From an uncultured Christensenellaceae bacterium (GTDB taxonomy: Bacteria; Bacillota; Clostridia; Christensenellales; UBA3700), in the NCBI GenBank assembly GCA_944383895.1, contig CALWRH010000003.1, positions 62,001 to 126,000 of the forward strand: a stretch of DNA of 64,000 nt, read 5' to 3'. The notes below the pieces were generated by a model. The model did no database searches. It was not told where the DNA came from and saw only the letters and a list, made by a program, of their open reading frames with translations. Every line of letters starts with the position of its first letter. Position 1 is the stretch's first letter. Positions 27,169 to 36,055 of this stretch are shown piece by piece. The translations under genes were made by a program, and so were the position numbers.

Positions 27169-28794
27169 TTAATATCTTATTTCGTAATCTTTTATATCGG
27201 TTGACAGACAATTCGCGGTAATGCCTGAATATTTCTCGTCGTCGCATACGTTCTTTCCGTCGAAGATAAAAGAGCGGACGTGCTTGACGTCGTAAAGCGT
27301 TTTTTCGCTTTCGATAAAGTCGTTTGCGCTCACGTTCAGGCTTTCTGCAAAATCTCCTACGTTTTCAGCTACCGAAGGATTGACGCATATTATCGGAGAA
27401 TTGCAGTCTGAGAATCTGTTGTCGCTTATATCTATCTGACCTACGCGGCCTGCTACGAATTCGGTTTTTGCATCGCCGCCGATATATACCGCGCTTTTAG
27501 TTACTTTTTTGAAATTGTTGCCGTTTATGACGTGGTTGCCTGCTGAGTTTACGCATACCGCTTTGTTGGGAACGTCGTAAAGAGTATTGTTTTCAAATAC
27601 GAGATCGGCGGTATTGACCGACGTGTTCTCGAGTATCTTACCTACGGCGTCGTGAGGAACGACGTCTTTGAATACTACGTTGAAAAGGTCGGGATTTATC
27701 TTGTCGACCATACATTTTTCAGACAGGTATCTTCCTGTGGATACGAGATCGTCGGGCTCTGTAACCGCGATGACGTCTCCGCTTTTGCAGAAAGGTATGC
27801 CGTAGTATTTCGGGTTAGCGTAGGCGCAGGCGAGAGTATGATCGTCAAGCCTTCCGTTAACGCGGACGTATTGCACGCCCATATTGACTATTTTGCCGAG
27901 GCAGCCGCTGAAATAGCTGTCGCTCACTTTGATTGTGCCTTTGCATGCGAAGAAATCGAAGACGTTGCCCGTGCATGCGACGCTCTGCGACGGTTTGGGA
28001 CGGACATCGAGTTTTTCAAAAGTCACGTTTTCGCAGAACTGAGCGACGACGCCTTGAGTATGCATATATTTTACGCCGCAGTTTTCTATGCGCACGTTTT
28101 TGCAGTTGTCGAAGACAAAGCCCGCCTCGTCGCGCACGTTGGTGCGGTAAGAATAAGAATATCCGTTTTTAAGAGGACAGAGTGATTTGAAAGAAAGTCT
28201 GACAGTCTGGTTTGTTCCGTCGTCCTCGAGGATGTCGAGCTTTGTTACCTTTGAAAAGATGTCGGCAGGCTCTTTGCCTATAGTAAATATGGCGTTTCTG
28301 TCCGCGTCGAGTGCTCTGACGTACGTTATGCCTTTGCCGTCTACTTGGATTTTGGTATTGCCGCAAAGCAGGTCGAAGGTGCTGTCGTCGATTTTTTCCA
28401 CACGGGTATTGGGCGCGAATTTGACATTTGCCGAAGTAAGACCCGTTTTGATGACGGTAAATTCGGGACAACATGGCGTTTCTACGTCAAAAATGAAATT
28501 TTTAAGGGTGATGTCGGAGCAGTTGCTCATATAGATAAAAGAACCTTTGTCCGTAAGCAATACGCGCGATTCGTTGCCGTCTATCACGACGTTGCTCAGG
28601 TTTTCGAGAGTTGCCGCAAATCGTCTTGTCTGTATATTTTTCGTATGAGGAGAGGAGTTTGCCGCATAGCTGCTCACGCTCTTGAGTTTGTCTGCTCCGA
28701 GAGAGAAAAGATATCTGCTCTTTGAAGTGTAGCACGCGTTGTCCTGCAACTGCTCAAATACCGAAAACGAACCGAAGGTGAAATTCTTTTGCAT
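27169..28794 (-). CDS. Right-handed beta-helix protein, GH110-like
   Basis: A 541-residue parallel beta-helix protein with repeated 'N-V-x-I-x-x-C/N' rungs, such as SNVVIDGNES, SDITLKNFIFD, KNVRIENCGVKYM, ENVTFEKLDV, HVINGNNF and GQIDISDNRF. The order of an N-terminal 'ID-GN' rung, a FIFDVETP segment, 'RTNVRDEAGFVFDNCKNVRIENC' and late GNNF rungs resembles GH110 alpha-1,3-galactosidases. That reading is by eye; a generic carbohydrate-active beta-helix is the alternative. No signal peptide is present, so it may act in the cytoplasm on imported glycans, like the sialidase in this window. Confidence 0.65.
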   Translation of the reverse strand: MQKNFTFGSFSVFEQLQDNACYTSKSRYLFSLGADKLKSVSSYAANSSPHTKNIQTRRFAATLENLSNVVIDGNESRVLLTDKGSFIYMSNCSDITLKNFIFDVETPCCPEFTVIKTGLTSANVKFAPNTRVEKIDDSTFDLLCGNTKIQVDGKGITYVRALDADRNAIFTIGKEPADIFSKVTKLDILEDDGTNQTVRLSFKSLCPLKNGYSYSYRTNVRDEAGFVFDNCKNVRIENCGVKYMHTQGVVAQFCENVTFEKLDVRPKPSQSVACTGNVFDFFACKGTIKVSDSYFSGCLGKIVNMGVQYVRVNGRLDDHTLACAYANPKYYGIPFCKSGDVIAVTEPDDLVSTGRYLSEKCMVDKINPDLFNVVFKDVVPHDAVGKILENTSVNTADLVFENNTLYDVPNKAVCVNSAGNHVINGNNFKKVTKSAVYIGGDAKTEFVAGRVGQIDISDNRFSDCNSPIICVNPSVAENVGDFAESLNVSANDFIESEKTLYDVKHVRSFIFDGKNVCDDEKYSGITANCLSTDIKDYEIRY

Positions 28795-29096
28795 AGTCGT
28801 CCTTTATGTATATATTGATAATCTAAACGGGTACAAAAATTTTCTTTTCAGTAAATTTCTGCTGGCAATAAGTGCAAGTAATGCCTTAAGTCCCGGCATC
28901 AACGCTTGCCTCGAGGGGCTTGCCGCCGCGCCTGATAGTATCGGATATATTTTCTCATTTTAGGACGAAAATGTCAAGAGAGATTTTGTGGAGAGGCGAC
29001 AGGTCGCAGGCAGTATTGTGTATGCTGCAAGCGTATAGCACGACAGAGAAAAGAGCACGAAGAGCGTGCTCTCAAAATTAAGTGCGTTATTTTAGC
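28795..29096. other. Intergenic region between spoIIE and the beta-helix gene
   Basis: Contains the spoIIE terminator (29052-29072) and, on the minus strand, a TTGACA at 28972-28977. That box has only a weak -10 partner (GAAAAT) 17 bases on and would leave a leader of about 150 bases before the beta-helix start. An open, unspliced minus-strand frame across 28800-28960 has no credible start. No gene was called. Confidence 0.4.
29052..29072 (-). terminator. Terminator of spoIIE
   Basis: An 8-bp stem centred on GAGCACG/CGTGCTC with a 5-base loop, followed on the minus strand by TTTTCTC. It lies 25 bases after the spoIIE stop. Confidence 0.65.
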
Positions 29097-31361
29097 TTAT
29101 ACAAGCCTTACCGCTATTACCGTTGAATCGTCGTTCGCTCCGCGTTTCGTGGCTTGAGATAGCAGCATGTCGCAAATCTCCTGAGGATGAAATGTTTCAG
29201 CCCTCGAGAGTATAAGCGAAACGCCGTCCGCTCCAAGAGAGTCGATTATGCCGTCGGACACGAGCACTACTATGTCGCCTGACGATAAAAGTTTGTTGTC
29301 GGTAAAGGGCACTGCCTCTTCTACTATACCTATCGGCAGTGCGGATGAATTGACGGTTTCCACGTTGTCGGCGCGTTTTATAAAGCTCTGTACGCCGCCG
29401 AGTTTTACAAAGTGCGCGATCGCGCGCCGCATGTCTATCACGCAAAGGTCGAGTGCGGAAAAGCTGTCTTTGTTCCTGAGCATCAGCAGACGGTTTATCA
29501 TATTCAGCACGCTTTCTCCTTCAAAGCCCGCTTTATAAAAGTTTTCTACCATATTTAGAGTGGAGTTGCTGCCTTCGTGCGCGTCGCTGCCGCTGCCCAT
29601 GCCGTCACATATCGCAAAGAAAAGTTTGTCACCGCCGAGTTTCTGCACCGATCTGACATCGCCGTTTTCGTCGGACCCGTCCTTGCGAGCAGTAGCTTCT
29701 CCGTATACTGCGCCGTATCTCGGCTCGGCGCAGAAAGAGAGGGCTGCTTTTCCGTTGCCTACCGACTGCGGCACGCCGCTGCGCTGCATCCTGCAACCGA
29801 GTACCTTACATACGATCTCGTCGAGAGCGCGTTTCTGCAGATCGTCAGATCGTATCGTAATGTTCAGGAAAAAGTCGCCGTCTTTAGAGTACATCACCGC
29901 CTCTGTACAGACGATGTTGCAGTAGCTCAGATCTTCTATAAGTTTTTGTTCGAGACTTGTGTCAAAGTTTATGCCTCTGTTTATGTCGTCGGCAAGATTG
30001 CTTATAAGTTTTCCCACGCCGTACATCTGTTCGGCGACGATCTGCTGGGAGAGTTCGTACTGCTTTTCGTTTTCCCGACGGGTATTGAAGTCGCTCACGC
30101 TCTGTTCGCAGTTGGATAAAAGGGCAGGGATATTTCTGCACCTTGCGTTTACGAAGGTAGGGAGATCGGACGTGCTTATCCTGCCGCCGCCGAGAGCTAC
30201 GGATGCCACGCCTTCGAAAAGTATCCCGGTATCGCTGCCGAGAGCTTGCTGACACAGCGCGCGGGAAGGACACGTCGCGCAGGTCCTCAGCATGATTTCC
30301 CGCGCGACGACCTGAGAAGGAGTCTTGTCTGCAAACGCTCTTGCGGGACGGTAACCGAAACAGTCGCCCATTTCGTAAAACACTTTGGCAACTCCCGTGA
30401 GGCGCGAAAACACTTCGTTTCTGTTGTGCTTGACCATCTGTCTTGCCGAGTTTACCCCGTTGTCGGTTATGTAAACGGGCATTTTTGCGCGTATTTTACG
30501 CGGAAGCACCGCGAACGCAAACGCGCCGAGAGCAACCGCGATAAGGTGCAGAAGATCGTATGCGTATGCGTTGAAGAACACTCCGCAAAGAAGATCGACG
30601 AGAAGTACCGCTGCAAACGAAAACCATATTCCGAGTTTTTTGAAACCGTCTGCGACTATAAACATCGCGACTACGGCGGCGCATACTCCGAGGTTGATTT
30701 CTGCAGCGGCTCCGCCTGCTCCGAGCGCAAAACATATCAGAGTGCCCGCACTCAGCGAAAAACAGTGCGTGCATGCCATTACCGTCCAGCCTGCTATCAG
30801 GAAGAAAGGCATAAATCCGAATACGTTGCATCTGTATAGTCCGAGTGACATTATGACTATCATTATCGCTCCGCCGAGTATCTCGTCTACGGAGAGTTTG
30901 TTGCGCACGCCACGGACTACGAGTGCGTAACATATCACGGTGGCGCAGTAACAGAACACCTGATTTAGCGCGACGGTGGTTATTACATACGGGATCTTGT
31001 GCACGCCGAGGTCGAATATGAAGACGGGCAGAAGGCTTAAACAGGCAAAAACGTTTGCGCTTATCATGTTGAGCGGCTTGGCAAAAGCGTAATGGATAAC
31101 CTTGGCGCAGCCCATAAATATTACGGGAGAGATAGCGTAAATAAGTCCTACGACGGACGCGTCTGCAAGAGCGCAGCCTGCGACGTACATAGGCGAGATG
31201 AGGAAATAATCGCATCTGCAGTATATCAGAGCGACGTACAGCCCGAGCGCGAGTCCGAGGATGTTGTCGTCGATCTTAGCGTTGGCGCATAAAAAGAAAG
31301 GCACTACGGAGAGAAGGTAAAGTATTATATCTCCGTCTTTGTAATTTCGCAGCTTTTTCAT
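29097..31361 (-). CDS. spoIIE: Stage II sporulation protein E (PP2C phosphatase)
   Basis: A 754-residue protein. About ten hydrophobic helices fill residues 10-300, a linker region with a Cys-rich patch (CATCPSRALCQ) follows, and a C-terminal PP2C domain starts near 560. PP2C metal motifs are visible as ICDGMGSG (D586), LVSDGIID and GANDDST. In other endospore formers SpoIIE sits at the polar septum and dephosphorylates SpoIIAA to activate sigma F in the forespore. No ribosome site is seen before the ATG; a TATACT lies only 7 bases upstream. It is divergent from a germinant receptor operon. Slightly shorter than the Bacillus protein. Confidence 0.92.
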   Translation of the reverse strand: MKKLRNYKDGDIILYLLSVVPFFLCANAKIDDNILGLALGLYVALIYCRCDYFLISPMYVAGCALADASVVGLIYAISPVIFMGCAKVIHYAFAKPLNMISANVFACLSLLPVFIFDLGVHKIPYVITTVALNQVFCYCATVICYALVVRGVRNKLSVDEILGGAIMIVIMSLGLYRCNVFGFMPFFLIAGWTVMACTHCFSLSAGTLICFALGAGGAAAEINLGVCAAVVAMFIVADGFKKLGIWFSFAAVLLVDLLCGVFFNAYAYDLLHLIAVALGAFAFAVLPRKIRAKMPVYITDNGVNSARQMVKHNRNEVFSRLTGVAKVFYEMGDCFGYRPARAFADKTPSQVVAREIMLRTCATCPSRALCQQALGSDTGILFEGVASVALGGGRISTSDLPTFVNARCRNIPALLSNCEQSVSDFNTRRENEKQYELSQQIVAEQMYGVGKLISNLADDINRGINFDTSLEQKLIEDLSYCNIVCTEAVMYSKDGDFFLNITIRSDDLQKRALDEIVCKVLGCRMQRSGVPQSVGNGKAALSFCAEPRYGAVYGEATARKDGSDENGDVRSVQKLGGDKLFFAICDGMGSGSDAHEGSNSTLNMVENFYKAGFEGESVLNMINRLLMLRNKDSFSALDLCVIDMRRAIAHFVKLGGVQSFIKRADNVETVNSSALPIGIVEEAVPFTDNKLLSSGDIVVLVSDGIIDSLGADGVSLILSRAETFHPQEICDMLLSQATKRGANDDSTVIAVRLV

Positions 31362-31413
31362 AACAACAGTATAAGTTTGCCGCGCTGTCGCAAAATTTCC
31401 GACGGCGGCGAAG

Positions 31414-31422
31414 TTTGTCGAT
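31414..31422. promoter_or_regulatory. Candidate Spo0A box between spoIIE and ger operon
   Basis: TTTGTCGAT matches the 0A-box consensus TTTGTCRAA at all but the last base. It lies 53 bases upstream of spoIIE, which is Spo0A-controlled in Bacillus, and 56 bases upstream of the germination gene. A second, weaker TGTCG-containing site is near 31386. Confidence 0.45.
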
Positions 31423-31477
31423 ATTTTTGCTTTCGCGTAAATTGAATATTTTTTTTAATAATCCGCACAACAGAAAT

Positions 31478-32920
31478 ATGAAAAAGAGGACGGATTATAA
31501 AGAATTTTCCGACGCGGTCAAAGCCGCTTTCGGAGAGGGCGAAGATCTCGTAAGGATGGATTTCGACGTCGCAGGCAGGAGCGCGAGCGTGTTTTTCGTG
31601 GACGGAGTTATAGATAAGGAGCTGTGCGAGCTGAATATCTTTTCTCCGCTCAAGGCGCTTAAAGGCCTTGAGTTTCCTTATATCGACAAGATCAATGCCG
31701 TCACAAGACCGACCTCCGCGATAAAGCTCAACTATTCTCCCGACGAGGCTGCGCAGACCGTTGCGGACGGAGATATAGTTCTGATAATAGACGGCGGAGA
31801 AGGGGCGTTCGTATTTTCAGAGCGCAAATATCAGATAAGGGGTATTCAGGAGCCGCCCGTATCCAACGTCCTCAGAGGACCGAGAGAGGGATTTATAGAA
31901 GATTTCAAGGCGAATTGCGTGATGATAAGAAGACGTCTGCGCACGCCTAAGCTCAGATTTATCAACTTCAAAGTAGGAAGGCTTACCAATACCGTGGTGT
32001 CCGTTGCCTATATCGCCAACGTTGCGGATAAACGCATCGTGGACGAGATCTGCAAAAAGATCAAAGCTATTGATATTGACGGAGTTGTGGAGTCGTCTTA
32101 CGTTGCCGCTTTTCTCGAAGACGGCAGTCAGTCGCTTTTCGACAGGGTAGGGACGTCGGAAAAGCCTGACATAGTGTGCGCGAAAATGCTCGAAGGAAGA
32201 GTAGCTGTGATAGTCGACGGCTCTCCCGTTGTGCTTACTCTGCCTTTTATTCTTCTCGAGCATCTTCAGGCAAGCGAGGATTATTACGTTAAGAGCCTCA
32301 GGGCTACGCTTATAAGAACGATAAGGATAATGGCATTGCTTATTGCCGTACTGCTTCCTGCCGCATACGTCGCGTTGCAGGAATTTCAGTATCAGATGTT
32401 TCCGCTCAAATTTCTTGTAACCATAATGAATTCGGTATACGGCATACCGCTTTCGCCTATGTTCGAAATGCTGCTCGTGTTGCTCATATTCGAGATCCTC
32501 AGCGAGGCGAGCGTGCGCATGCCGAGATACGTCGGTATGGCGCTGTCCATAGTCGGAGCGATAGTTCTCGGAGAAACGGCGGTAAAAGCAGGACTACTGT
32601 CGACTCCTACCATCCTTATAATATCTGTATCGACGATAGGTCTGTACTGCGTCCCCGACGAGGCAAATACGGGCAGCGTGCTCAGACTTATTTTCGTTGC
32701 GATAGCGGGTGTTCTCGGACTCTTCGGCATAATCCTCGGCGGACTCGTCCTTACTGCTTATCTCGTAAATCTGCGCAGTTACGGCACTTCTTATCTCGCT
32801 CCTTACGCTCCCGCGCTTACGGGAGATTGGAACGACGCTTTGTATAAGGCGAGCGTCAGAGAATTGTACGAAAGACCGTACAGTATACCCAATATAAACA
32901 GAAAGAGGCTTAAACGATGA
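31478..32920 (+). CDS. gerKA: GerA-type spore germinant receptor subunit A
   Basis: A 480-residue member of the GerA/SpoVAF family. A soluble N-terminal half has VFFVDGVIDKELCE and VLRGPREGFIEDFKANCVMIRRR, the conserved GPREGF block. About five membrane helices follow in residues 285-440, with the 'PLSPMFEMLLVLLIFEILSEASVRMP' segment typical of the family. The receptor sits in the spore inner membrane and senses small-molecule germinants. The start at 31478 lacks a clear ribosome site; TGAATA 30 bases upstream may be a sigma G-type -35 box, with a poor -10. Which of the gerA, gerB or gerK receptors it equals is not decidable, so the symbol is generic. Confidence 0.88.
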   Translation: MKKRTDYKEFSDAVKAAFGEGEDLVRMDFDVAGRSASVFFVDGVIDKELCELNIFSPLKALKGLEFPYIDKINAVTRPTSAIKLNYSPDEAAQTVADGDIVLIIDGGEGAFVFSERKYQIRGIQEPPVSNVLRGPREGFIEDFKANCVMIRRRLRTPKLRFINFKVGRLTNTVVSVAYIANVADKRIVDEICKKIKAIDIDGVVESSYVAAFLEDGSQSLFDRVGTSEKPDIVCAKMLEGRVAVIVDGSPVVLTLPFILLEHLQASEDYYVKSLRATLIRTIRIMALLIAVLLPAAYVALQEFQYQMFPLKFLVTIMNSVYGIPLSPMFEMLLVLLIFEILSEASVRMPRYVGMALSIVGAIVLGETAVKAGLLSTPTILIISVSTIGLYCVPDEANTGSVLRLIFVAIAGVLGLFGIILGGLVLTAYLVNLRSYGTSYLAPYAPALTGDWNDALYKASVRELYERPYSIPNINRKRLKR

Positions 32921-34011
32921 GAGATAAGGTTTCGGATAAAATATATACGGGGCAGTTTGCGATCCTCGCTTTTATATCCTCGGTATGTTTCAAGGTCGTA
33001 ATGCTGCCGCAATACCTCACTGCGGCAGCGGGTAGAAACGCATGGCTTGCGATGCTTACGCTCGTGCTTATTGACGGCATCGCGCTTGCTTGCGTTTATG
33101 CCGTAGTCACAAGGACGGATATAACGGCTCTGCCTGCGCCCGTGCCCGTAAAGAAAATAATGCTTGCGGTAATAGGTCTGACGTGCTTTATGAAACTCGT
33201 GCTTTTTACGTCTGAAACGACTGCGTATTGCTCGACTACGTTGTTTGACGAAGGATTGTGGCGATTGATTTTAGCCGGACTTATTCCGACGCTTGTATAT
33301 CTTACCGTAAAGGGTGGCAATGTGCTCGCACGTACCGCACAGATGATCGTATGGTTCGTTGCAGCTGTTGTCGTACTCAATATATTTTTTGCTGAAAGCG
33401 CGGGCACGCTCAAGAACGTACTGCCCGTAAAATACGATGCAAAGGTTATTTTTGCGTGTGACAAATATCTCGCATGGTTCGGTGATTTTTCACCGTTGCT
33501 ATTTTTTACGGTTAGCGGTAAAAAACGCAAAAATCCCGTGCCCGTGTTGGTTTCTTATATTATGATAATCGTATTTTCGGTGGGAGTGTCGCTTGCGTTT
33601 ACAGCAGTGTACGGGGGCGGAGGAGTTCTTGTAGCCAATGCTTTCAATAAACTTGCCATATTCAACAAATTGTCCACGTTGCTCGGTACGGTGGATTTTA
33701 CGGTCGTATGCGCGTGGCTCTTGCTCGCTGTGGTGAAACTTGCGCTGCTCGCTGTCGCGGTGACGGAAAGCATATACGCCTTTTTCGGAAACAGGAAAGC
33801 AATAGCCGTTGCTGTGTGTCTAGTACTCGGAGTGCTTACATTTTTCGCCATAGGCAATCAGCAGACGGTTTACACGGTTATGACAGGGTATCTGCGCTAT
33901 TTTACGATTGCGGCGGATTACGTTATCCCCGTAGCGGCGCTTGCGTGCCTGTTTGCGTTCGGGAAGAGTAAAAATGTTTTGCCGGAGGCTTTGTATGAGA
34001 AGGAAAGCTAA
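32917..34011 (+). CDS. gerKB: GerB-type germinant receptor permease subunit
   Basis: A 364-residue integral membrane protein with about ten helices, of the APC-like endospore germination permease family. It opens 'DKIYTGQFAILAFISSVCFKVVMLPQYL', the usual GerB/GerKB start. ATGA overlap with the A subunit indicates coupled translation. It forms the germinant-binding or transport-like part of the receptor. Confidence 0.88.
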   Translation: MRDKVSDKIYTGQFAILAFISSVCFKVVMLPQYLTAAAGRNAWLAMLTLVLIDGIALACVYAVVTRTDITALPAPVPVKKIMLAVIGLTCFMKLVLFTSETTAYCSTTLFDEGLWRLILAGLIPTLVYLTVKGGNVLARTAQMIVWFVAAVVVLNIFFAESAGTLKNVLPVKYDAKVIFACDKYLAWFGDFSPLLFFTVSGKKRKNPVPVLVSYIMIIVFSVGVSLAFTAVYGGGGVLVANAFNKLAIFNKLSTLLGTVDFTVVCAWLLLAVVKLALLAVAVTESIYAFFGNRKAIAVAVCLVLGVLTFFAIGNQQTVYTVMTGYLRYFTIAADYVIPVAALACLFAFGKSKNVLPEALYEKES

Positions 34012-35125
34012 GTCCAAATGGATTATCCTCATAGTTGTGATCGTGCTTGTCGCTTTGCTGGACGGTTTGTCTTCCAATGTAAATCTGCTCGATCGTGCCA
34101 TAGTTGTGGGTATGGGCATCGATGCCGTAGACGGAGAATTACTGCTCAGCGTACAGGTGATTATTCCCAAGAACAGCTCTTCGGCGTCGCAGGGTAACGA
34201 TTTCGTCGTTTATTCCGCAAGAGGAAAGACATTGCAGGAAGCGGTTGAGAATATATCTTATGCCGTGGGGCTCAAAGCGTCGTTTGCGCATACAAATGTA
34301 ATAGTCCTCGGCGACGCGTTTCTCAAGAGCGGCAGAACGGACGTGCTCGAGTTTCTTGTCACGAGCGATATGGTAACCGACAATACTTTGCTCGTTGCAA
34401 GCGCAGGCGATGCAAGTGAAATTCTCGCCGTACAGATGCCCGTAAACGAAGTGGCGTCCTATCATCTTACCGAGATATTGCAGTCCAACCGCAAAGAGGC
34501 GGGGCAGAATACGTCGAGCCTGAAAGCGTATTTCGAGGATATTTACAAAGTCGGTCAGACTGCGTGTCTGCCGCTCGTGTTTTTGAGAGAAAGCGATTTC
34601 GGATTGCTCGGACAGGAGGCAGAAGACGAAAAGGCAAAACTTCTCGACGTATCGCACGTTGTTGTCACGGACAGAGAAGGTTATCTCGTAAGACTCGGGA
34701 GAAGACAGAGCGCGGCGCTCAGTTATACGACTGAAAAACTCAACGCGGGAAATATCTCTTATAAAGGTGACGACGGTTCTGAAAAAGAGGCGATAATACT
34801 GAGGACTGATTGTTCCAAACGCGCGTTATCTTATAACGAAGTGCAGATAGATCTCGATTTTTCAGTAAGACCGTCGCAGAAATATTACGTTTCTGCGGAC
34901 GGTAGCGTAAAAGGCATCAGCGAAACGGAACAGCAGCAGCTAAGGGCGCAGATCATTTCTTCTATTGCCGATTGTTACGAGGTTTGTAAATATTACAATG
35001 CAGACGTATTCCATGTCGGGGAAGAATTGTACAGACGTTTCGGAGAAGAGTGGAAAAAGAGCGTCCCCGACAACTATCTCGACGAAGTGACTTTGAAAAT
35101 AAACGTCAAGCTCAACGTAAAATAA
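33995..35125 (+). CDS. gerKC: GerC-type germinant receptor subunit without lipobox cysteine
   Basis: A 376-residue Ger(x)C family protein. It has an N-terminal hydrophobic helix (9-22), then 'NLLDRAIVVGMGIDAVDGELLLSVQVI', which aligns with the family's 'R-E-L-x-x-x-AIVxGxGID' block. 'AHTNVIVLGDAFLKSG' and a C-terminal domain follow. Family members normally carry a lipobox Cys just before this block; here the helix ends LLDGLSSNVNL with no Cys. The protein may therefore be anchored by an uncleaved helix. CCGGAGG gives the start at 33995. It overlaps the permease gene by 17 bases. Confidence 0.85.
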   Translation: MRRKAKSKWIILIVVIVLVALLDGLSSNVNLLDRAIVVGMGIDAVDGELLLSVQVIIPKNSSSASQGNDFVVYSARGKTLQEAVENISYAVGLKASFAHTNVIVLGDAFLKSGRTDVLEFLVTSDMVTDNTLLVASAGDASEILAVQMPVNEVASYHLTEILQSNRKEAGQNTSSLKAYFEDIYKVGQTACLPLVFLRESDFGLLGQEAEDEKAKLLDVSHVVVTDREGYLVRLGRRQSAALSYTTEKLNAGNISYKGDDGSEKEAIILRTDCSKRALSYNEVQIDLDFSVRPSQKYYVSADGSVKGISETEQQQLRAQIISSIADCYEVCKYYNADVFHVGEELYRRFGEEWKKSVPDNYLDEVTLKINVKLNVK

Positions 35126-35178
35126 CAAAAAACGGTAAAAATTTACAAAGGTAACGCAAGCGGCCGCGGCGTTTGCTG

Positions 35179-35207
35179 TTGACAAAACCGTCTGAACATT
35201 ATACAAT
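35179..35207 (+). promoter_or_regulatory. ssrA promoter
   Basis: TTGACA, 17 bases, TACAAT; transcription is expected about 10 bases on, at the mature tmRNA 5' end. Confidence 0.8.
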
Positions 35208-35217
35208 ATAGACCCAT

Positions 35218-35562
35218 GGGGCTGTCCCGGATTCGACAGGCGGACAGAGGGTAACATAAGCATACCGAAGGCTCGGCTTCGTAAAAACGGAAATTAAAAT
35301 TAAACGCTAATAATAAGCAAGTTGCTATTGCTGCGTAATCGCGCATAGCTGTCGGACGGGGGATCCACGACCCCGCACCCGGCATCGGTCAGTGGAGCAG
35401 GGCTTCGCAGAAACGTCCCGGTCTGCGTCGCGCCATCAAGGGACTTACCGAAGTATCCTTTGCGGACAGAGGTTACAAGTGACGCCTAATTATCCGATAA
35501 GTATGTAGAAAGTGTTACGCAAAACCGTTTGGACAGGAGTTCAACTCTCCTCAGCTCCACCA
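35218..35562 (+). ncRNA. ssrA: tmRNA (transfer-messenger RNA)
   Basis: A 345-nt tmRNA. It begins GGGGCUGU with the universal CCCGGAUUCGACAGG-type tRNA-like 5' region and ends GGAGUUCAACUCUCC...CAGCUCCACCA. The seven-base acceptor stem GGGGCUG/CAGCUCC closes the ends, the T-arm reads GGACAGGAGUUCAACUCUCC, and CCA is encoded. The tag frame at 35306-35338 reads ANNKQVAIAA then TAA, so the tag ends in AIAA rather than the common ALAA. With SmpB it rescues stalled ribosomes and marks peptides for proteolysis. The 3' end of ssrA marks the boundary between ordinary chromosome and accessory DNA in this window. Confidence 0.96.
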
Positions 35563-35565
35563 GTG

Positions 35566-35598
35566 AAAACCTAAATCGAACTACTCGGTTTGGGTTTT
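35566..35598 (+). terminator. ssrA terminator
   Basis: A 14-bp AT-rich stem (35566-35579 with 35585-35598, two G-U pairs, 5-base loop) ending in TTTT and followed by AATTTT, starting 3 bases after the CCA end. Confidence 0.75.
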
Positions 35599-35617
35599 AA
35601 TTTTAAAAGGTATATAT

Positions 35618-35992
35618 ATGGATTGTTTTTTAACTGAAGAAGAGACAAAAAAATACGTTAATGATTATTTTGTTGCATTAGGGTATAAAACCACGGTTGC
35701 ATGGGGACATTATCGAGGAGCGGATATTATTGCTCAAAATGGCACTGAATGTAAGATAATTGAAGTAAAAGGGTGTGGCTCACGTCCTCAAATGAGAGTA
35801 AATTATTTTCTTTCAATGTTGGGGGAGATTTTGCAAAGAATGGATAATGATAAATGTCAATATTACATAGCGTTACCAAAAATAAAACAATATGAAAATT
35901 TATGGCAAAGGTTACCTCTAATTGCTAAAAGACGAACCCAAATAAAATTGATTTTAGTTGATAGTAATGGAGAATTAGAATTTTTAGAATAA
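35618..35992 (+). CDS. Small PD-(D/E)XK-like protein
   Basis: A 124-residue protein with the fold signature 'RGADIIAQNGTECKIIEVKG': D near 35, then E and K in IEVKG near 50. A helical region and a C-terminal strand follow. This is the core of small restriction-endonuclease-like proteins. No DNA-binding extension is present, so it may be a minimal nuclease, a subunit, or an inactive relative. AAAAGG precedes the ATG. AT-rich composition differs from the genes left of ssrA. It converges with the serine recombinase. Confidence 0.62.
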   Translation: MDCFLTEEETKKYVNDYFVALGYKTTVAWGHYRGADIIAQNGTECKIIEVKGCGSRPQMRVNYFLSMLGEILQRMDNDKCQYYIALPKIKQYENLWQRLPLIAKRRTQIKLILVDSNGELEFLE

Positions 35993-36055
35993 TATTATAA
36001 GCTGTTAATGCAGTGAAGGTAGCTAAAAATGAGGTCTAAATTAGAAAGTCATCGT

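Noticed and set aside
28795..28960. Riboswitch-like leader before the beta-helix gene
   Set aside because: No recognisable riboswitch core and the promoter is weak; several short stems are possible but none stands out.
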